Assembly: GCA_003963405.1 (NCBI GenBank)
Contig: RXIY01000037.1
Location: forward strand, 1 to 46,515
DNA: 46,515 nt
Direction: 5' to 3'
Source: Hyphomicrobiales bacterium
GTDB taxonomy: Bacteria > Pseudomonadota > Alphaproteobacteria > Rhizobiales > Beijerinckiaceae
Every line of letters begins with the position of its first letter. The first letter of the stretch is position 1. The notes beneath the pieces were generated by a model, which was given only the letters and a program-made list of their open reading frames with translations, did no database searches and was not told where the DNA came from. Positions 41,748 to 46,515 of the stretch are shown here, piece by piece. Made by a program: the position numbers and the translations under genes.

Positions 41748-43658
41748 AGTCTAGCCCCCTTAGCTCGCCGATCGCATCACGAAACGCTTGGGGCAACCGA
41801 CCGGCAAGAGCTGCGTCCGCCGTAACAAGCCGCGCCAGTTCAGCCGCGTAATCTGTCTTCCTCTTTGACAATCGACTTTCCAGTCCCGAAGCATCGCAAC
41901 TCACGGCGTCTCTGACGCCGACATCAGTAAGTATTTGTCGTAATTCCGACTCGAGCCCGTCTCGGAGCAATTGCTGCTCTAGGTTGCCGTCAGGCAAGCA
42001 TCGACACCGTGATCGCACGAAAGTTGGATCAAAGCCGCGCTTTTCGATATCTGACACATATCCCTGGCCGGCGTCATCACCGTCGAAGACCGCAAGCCAA
42101 GGTATATCAAGAGCCCTGGCTACCGCCGCGAATGTGGCCGGGTTCCCGTTGTTCATAGCGTCAATCACCGCTACCCCATGCTCATCAAGATCGTAGCCAA
42201 GAGCCGTTGCGAGAGCATGCGTGATAAGGTATTCGGCCTGCCCTTCAACGATAAGCCAGCGACGCGCAAAGAAAATCTCTCCTCGGATACGGCGGGCGAA
42301 TGTCTGCAAAGCGCGAAGCTCGTCATCGGGAATAAACCGCAGCGATCGGTCCATCAGGTCGCGCAGAACGCCAGTGATGACTGCTCGATCCGGATGGGCG
42401 CCGTAGCAAGACAATAGACTCCGGTAGAGTCCGTTTTCTAGTGCACCGTTCACAGTTAGCACTTGTGCGGCACGATCATACGTTAACATGCCACGAGAGT
42501 TCGCAACAATTGGGTCTAGGCCGGCCGCATGTGGGATACTAGCCGAGAAATTCGGCGGCAACCAGCTGATCCTCGTATCGTTTTCTGTGAGACGCACTAG
42601 TCGTAGATCACGAAAAGGCACATGCTGCACGAAATAGGGTGAATGGGTCGTGATTATCTTCTGCCCTGGCAATGCGTTGACATGGGTCCACAATGTGCGT
42701 GCGGCTTGCGGATGAAGATGTGTCTCTGGCTCTTCAAGAGCGAGTACCGGGGCACTATCGGCTTCGTAAAGCTCCTTTAAAAGGTGCTCGACGAAAGCTT
42801 GAAATAAAAAGATCACTGACAAGCTCTGAAGCCCCTGCCCATGCCGTTGCAGAGGTAACCATGGCCAGTCTGGCTCATTGCGGAGTATGATCTCGGCCTT
42901 CGACAACAAGTCCCACGACTTGAGTGGCACGAGCCGCAAATCGGCGCTGCCGGCGCGATCGCGCGCAGCGACCTTGGTCGACTGCGTCAACGTTCTCGCG
43001 ATTTCTCCCAACCGAGGATCAGCTTTAAGCAGTTTCTTATTCAAGAGATCTAGGACGCGTTGCACCTTGCTTTCAAGCGCAGTCGGGATTTCCATGGCCT
43101 TTAACAAGCGGCCCCAGAACTGCGAGCGTGGCGAAAACTCGTCGTCAGCATCACGAAGTGCACGAGATAGAATACCGGCAAGTATTGCCAGAATCTCTCA
43201 AGATTCGTACGCCTCGCGGAATGTCCTGCCAGAGGAGCGCGCGCCGCATTTAAGAAGACCCAAGACGGCTGAAAGCAGCCTTCAGCAGCATCCCAACGGC
43301 AACTTGATTGTAGCGTGATGAAACTGCGCCCAGTCGCAGGGTCTGTCTGAACAATGTCATCTAGGTCTTGCTGGAGTGAGTCGGGCCACTCGCCGGCCTC
43401 GGCCTCTTCTGTTCGGACTTCGATCACAACCCCAGACGACGCCTTTGGGTCGTCTGTTTCGGTAGCCAAATGCACATCGTATTCGGTAAACCCAGTGCCG
43501 CGCTGACCCCAGCGACGGGTCAAAGCAATTCGTATGGCATCAAGTACCGCAGTCTTCCCAGCATTGTTTGGGCCGATGAACACAGTCGTATCGCCCAACT
43601 CGATGTCGAGCTGCTTGATCGATCGAAAGTTTTCGATCTTGAGATGGGTCAGTCGCAT
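41740..43658 (-). pseudogene. OLD-family ATP-dependent nuclease (GajA-like), one frameshift
   Basis: The N-terminal part (ATG 43658) reads MRLTHLKIENFRSIKQLDIE with Walker A FIGPNNAGKTAVLDAIRIAL, and runs to FWQYLPVFYL. Here, at 43162-43163, one base is missing: the frame shifts and the protein continues as ALRDADDEFSPRSQFWGRLL. Then come the ABC-type LQSLSVIFLFQAFVEHLL and VLALEEPETHLHPQAARTLW, and a C-terminal Toprim domain (RRWLIVEGQAEYLITHALAT, and AVFDGDDAGQGYVSD with Asp ligands). Full length would be about 640 residues, a class 2 OLD nuclease. Followed by a UvrD-like helicase, the pair fits Gabija defence: the ATPase senses nucleotide pools and the Toprim nicks DNA. Both genes are broken here. 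Confidence 0.82.
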
Positions 43659-43997
43659 TGAGGTGACAACTCCTCTTAAGCTCTCTCATGTCGCATAGAG
43701 GTATAGCCCGTTGAAACGATTCTGTTTTGGCTTCATCGCCCGCTTCATAAAAACGCGCGCTGAGCTGAGCCAAACAAGTTGGCAAATTGAGTTCGATTAG
43801 GCATGTATTCGGCTCGCAGAAGAATTTTTTTGCAAACGCGCCAGACCGCAAACACTCAATATCGCGCATATCATAAATGAATAAATCTCCAGCTTTACCT
43901 TTCAGGATTGATTTAGCATGTTTTACTACACAAAATAGCAAATATTAAGCCAGTACGCTGCGTAAGCCACTCGTGGCAATCGAGCACGAACCGCGCA
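43659..43997 (-). other. Gap upstream of the OLD-nuclease gene; one doubtful small ORF
   Basis: A minus-strand ORF starts at 43941 (MLFCVVKHAKSILKGKAGDL, then FIYDMRDIECLRSGAFAKKF) and runs into the nuclease gene. Its first 90 codons lie in non-shadow sequence and look partly protein-like, but the rest overlaps the nuclease start for more than 100 bp. It may be a truncated leader or a chance frame. The stretch is A/T-richer than its surroundings, as promoter regions often are. Confidence 0.35.
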
Positions 43998-44906
43998 TCA
44001 GAGGTTATGGACGAAAGCTCCAGGACCACAAATCCACTGGCGTGCCCTTCCTCGAACCTCTTGATTGATCGCGTCGATTTCAGCCCGAGACGCCTTCACT
44101 GCATTTATAGGCAGATCGTCAAGCACCGTCGTGGGTTTTGATAGGCGCAACCCCAAGCGCGCACTCAAGCCAATCCCAAAGCCGTAATTGATTCGCATCG
44201 GTACCGGGCGGTCAGACAAAATAAAGGCAGGCGCGACCGATTCGATGAGATGCCATTCCAGTCCCAAGAGATGCATGGCAACTGGATACGCCGCCTCAAT
44301 AATGAGCTCAGGGTTGAAGTAAGCCTCGTATCCATGTGCATCGAGGATCTGTTCGAGCTCGTTAGCGAGATTTTCTTCGGAAGCCGCCTTCAACCTCTCG
44401 AACTCTGTGGCGGTGATGGCCGCCCCCGGCAGCATACCTGTTGAGCGTAGCGCTTTATTGAGGGTGGCGGCGTCGGGGCATGAAGAGTAGTGCTTGAGCG
44501 CGATCGCGAGATATCGACCAAGATTTAGCCTGTCTCGGAACTGGTCGGGGTATCGACACGCCTGAATTGCTAAGAGGTAAGCAATATCGACGCGCGCAAG
44601 GGCGTCGATAACGGAAGTGGCTATCGTCCGATCCAATCCCTGGATGGCCTTGGCCTCTAAAGTGCTCAGCCTGTCTTCAAGACGGTCGCTGGGCCGGAAG
44701 TATTCGTCGAAGACGATGTATGCATACTCTTCCGACATCTTATTTCCTGGCCCCTGCGCATTCAGGTTTTCCTGAGTGATGACGTTACGGTAATACGGGC
44801 CTGCGTCACCCGCAGAGGTAAACCTTTTCTGCCATGCAGCAGGTACGACGTGGTGCGTGTGCTTTTCGAACTTAGGGGCAGGGTTCAATGGCATGAAGGC
44901 TAGCAT
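43998..44906 (-). CDS. DUF4238-type protein, possible HNH-like/defence associated
   Basis: The 302-residue product fits the DUF4238 family by its N-terminal KHTHHVVPAAWQKRFTSAGD (usual HHYVPQFYLRRF), EEYAYIVFDEYFRPSDRLED and LIESVAPAFILSDRPVPMRI near the C-terminus. Members are found as scattered accessory genes; their biochemistry is not established. It is soluble, without membrane segments. A second ATG at 44894 (MPLNPAPKF) is as likely as 44906. It lies next to the Gabija-like genes on the same strand and may be part of the same accessory island. No decay is seen. Confidence 0.7.
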   Translation of the reverse strand: MLAFMPLNPAPKFEKHTHHVVPAAWQKRFTSAGDAGPYYRNVITQENLNAQGPGNKMSEEYAYIVFDEYFRPSDRLEDRLSTLEAKAIQGLDRTIATSVIDALARVDIAYLLAIQACRYPDQFRDRLNLGRYLAIALKHYSSCPDAATLNKALRSTGMLPGAAITATEFERLKAASEENLANELEQILDAHGYEAYFNPELIIEAAYPVAMHLLGLEWHLIESVAPAFILSDRPVPMRINYGFGIGLSARLGLRLSKPTTVLDDLPINAVKASRAEIDAINQEVRGRARQWICGPGAFVHNL

Positions 44907-45196
44907 AACTCGCCATTATGAGACGGGCCACAAACTCACGTAAGGCTTTGTATTATAAAGGACATTATCATATATGGGCTTAGATGTCGGCGACCCCCAA
45001 GGACGTTATGCATACACGCCCCGTTCGAGAGGAAGTGCGCGTCGTCTTTAGACACCGCCTGAAGGCCTTGAATTCGTGTCTACTGACAATGGACACGAAC
45101 ACGAAGCATTTTTGAGCAAGGGGACGGAAGCTGACTTCAACGACTTCCGGCGGTTTTCTAGCAAAAAGAGGAATCGAAACCCTGCAGTCTGGATTC

Positions 45197-46515
45197 CTAC
45201 GCATGTTCATCAAGAAAGCGTCGACAAGCGTCAAAATCCTGCTGATAGCCCTCTGGCAAGGGTGTCTTCTTAGTGCGCGCGATCGTCTGCGCGTATGCGA
45301 CCATTTTGGCGGTAGGCGCTTTCCGGTTTCCAGCTCTTGCGTCTTCAGCGTTCGCGACTGAGGCGAGACCATTGCGTGTCGTTACTCGGCGGTTTGTCGA
45401 TCGGCGCTGTGTTCGAGCCGGCTTCCGTCCCTTAGTCTCGGACCGATTGCTCGTCTTTCCGCCATAACGCTACCGCCCGGATCGACGAGTTTGCGTGGAA
45501 TTTTCTAGACTGATCGTTGCGCTCGATCGCTTTTGGAGCGCCTCAATCAGATCCGCCGCGGCGGCGGCAATGCCGTCGATCACCGCGCGGAAATCCGCCT
45601 TCCCGGTGACAACCTCGTCGAGACGCATCTCCCATAATGCCGTTGTGCCGGGATCGACGAGCGCAGGCGCCGAAGCGCGCAGAAGCTCGAACAGTTGGAG
45701 TCCCGCAGGGCTTGGCGCCACCAGCTTGCCTTCTGCAATCAGCAAGTTTTGACGCTTCAATCCCTTGATGATTTCAGCCCGGGTGGCGGGGGTCCCGATG
45801 CCCTTGGCTTCCTTGAGCCGGTCGCGCAAAGCTGGATCTTCGACAAAGCGCCATGCGTTCTGCATAGCGTCCACCAGCGTGCCTTCGCTATAGCGAGGCG
45901 GAGGCTGGGTTCTTTTCGCCTCCACCTTCGTTTCCGACAGGGTCGCGGCGTCACCGTCATTGATGGGCGGCAGCGTCTGCTCTGCCTCTGAGTCCGGCTC
46001 CGCCTCGCCGATCTGATAGACTGCCTTCCAGCCGAGGCGCAGCGGAACGCGGCCGACTGCCCGAAACTCTGCCGAGCCCCCATCGGGCAGAGGAACCGGC
46101 ATGGTGACGACAGTCTGCCGATATTCGTAGTCCGGCATGATGATCGCCAAGTAGGACCGACAAATCAAAGCGAACAAGCGCTTTTCGTCGTCGTTCAGGC
46201 GGACTAACCGGCTTTCCAGATCATCGAGAACGTTGACATTGGGAACGATGGCGTGATGCGAAACACCCTCGAGCGCCTTGTCGCAGAAATGGCCCGATTT
46301 CCCGCGGCGGATCACTGGCGCAGCAATTTCCAGGTGAGCAAAGCCACGCAGGCGCGTAAGCGCGGCGACGGTCGCCACCGCGTCATGGATCTGGTTTTCG
46401 CTGAGGTAACGGGCCTCTGAGCGAGGATAGGTGATCAATTTCTTGCCGTCGCCGTCATACAGCTCCTGCGCGATGGCGAGCGTCTTATCTGCTGTCCATC
46501 CCCAACGCTGGCCGC
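45197..46515 (-). pseudogene. topB: Topoisomerase III (TopB-like), partial, with in-frame TAG
   Basis: The frame enters from the right edge of the window and carries the type IA active-site Tyr in KLITYPRSEARYLSENQIHD. It continues with HHAIVPNVNV, FALICRSYLAIIMPDYEYRQ, LKEAKGIGTPATRAEIIKGL and LVAPSPAGLQLFELLRASAP. At 45472-45470 a TAG ends it after STQTRRSGR. The same frame continues open for 90 codons, through a Lys/Arg-rich linker, to APTAKMVAYAQTIARTKKTP and DFDACRRFLDEHA (stop 45197), the usual tail of plasmid- and ICE-borne TopB. So the gene has lost its tail by one base change, or the tail is dispensable. The N-terminal Toprim part lies outside. Confidence 0.8.

Noticed and set aside
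43540-43941. 133-codon minus-strand ORF before the OLD nuclease
   Set aside because: It overlaps the nuclease start by more than 100 bp in another frame; no family is recognised, so it is noted only as doubtful.
44907-45196. Possible gene between the DUF4238 gene and topB
   Set aside because: Frames on both strands are short or overlap the topB tail; no start, motif or regular protein text was found.
1-46515. CRISPR arrays, tRNA or rRNA genes, complete insertion sequences
   Set aside because: No regularly spaced repeats, no cloverleaf or rRNA text and no transposase with inverted ends were recognised; a dedicated search could still find a tRNA.

Overview
The window is GC-rich, tightly packed bacterial DNA. 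It carries a complete repABC replication and partition module (repA 37379-36168, repB 36171-35143, repC 34870-33527, all on the minus strand). Modules of this type are known essentially from Alphaproteobacteria, so I infer a plasmid, megaplasmid or chromid of an alphaproteobacterium, probably in Hyphomicrobiales. A closer placement cannot be made from the sequence alone.

The left two thirds (1-30.2 kb) look like stable, chromosome-style cargo. From left to right they hold: the end of an MFS drug exporter and a frameshifted TolC-type outer-membrane factor; a DODA-type dioxygenase; debris of two small genes; an SDH/Clp-fold membrane protease; a CapA-family protein; an RNA-end set (ThpR-like 2H phosphoesterase, THUMP protein, RtcA cyclase with a small acidic ORF just upstream); a 956-residue discoidin plus six-hairpin glycosidase-like protein; PolX; a complete topoisomerase VI (B and A subunits, overlapping); GH13 and GH3 glucosidases; an SbmA/BacA-like ABC protein with a degenerate ATPase; a tight minus-strand operon of acyl-CoA synthetase, E1 alpha, E1 beta, E2, acyl carrier protein and ROK kinase; and a SagB-type nitroreductase.

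The right third (30.2-46.5 kb) is the plasmid backbone and mobile region, and much of it is decaying. It holds a DUF1403-like pseudogene divergent from an intact tyrosine recombinase, HU/IHF, WGR and SH3 proteins, and repABC with a predicted antisense RNA and two identical-arm 26-bp palindromes (candidate RepB sites). Beyond these lie shuffled ArdC fragments, an integrase stump, a Gabija-like OLD nuclease/UvrD helicase pair with one lesion in each gene, a DUF4238 protein, and the 3' part of a topoisomerase III gene with an in-frame amber codon.

The best leads for something new are: (i) the 26-bp palindromes inside and just after repB; (ii) two arm-7bp-arm sites (30.9 and 38.1 kb) that look like tyrosine-recombinase core sites; (iii) the ThpR/THUMP/RtcA RNA-end cluster; (iv) the acs-PDH-ACP-ROK operon; and (v) the complete bacterial topoisomerase VI beside PolX. 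All family assignments were made by eye from protein motifs; no database search was run.
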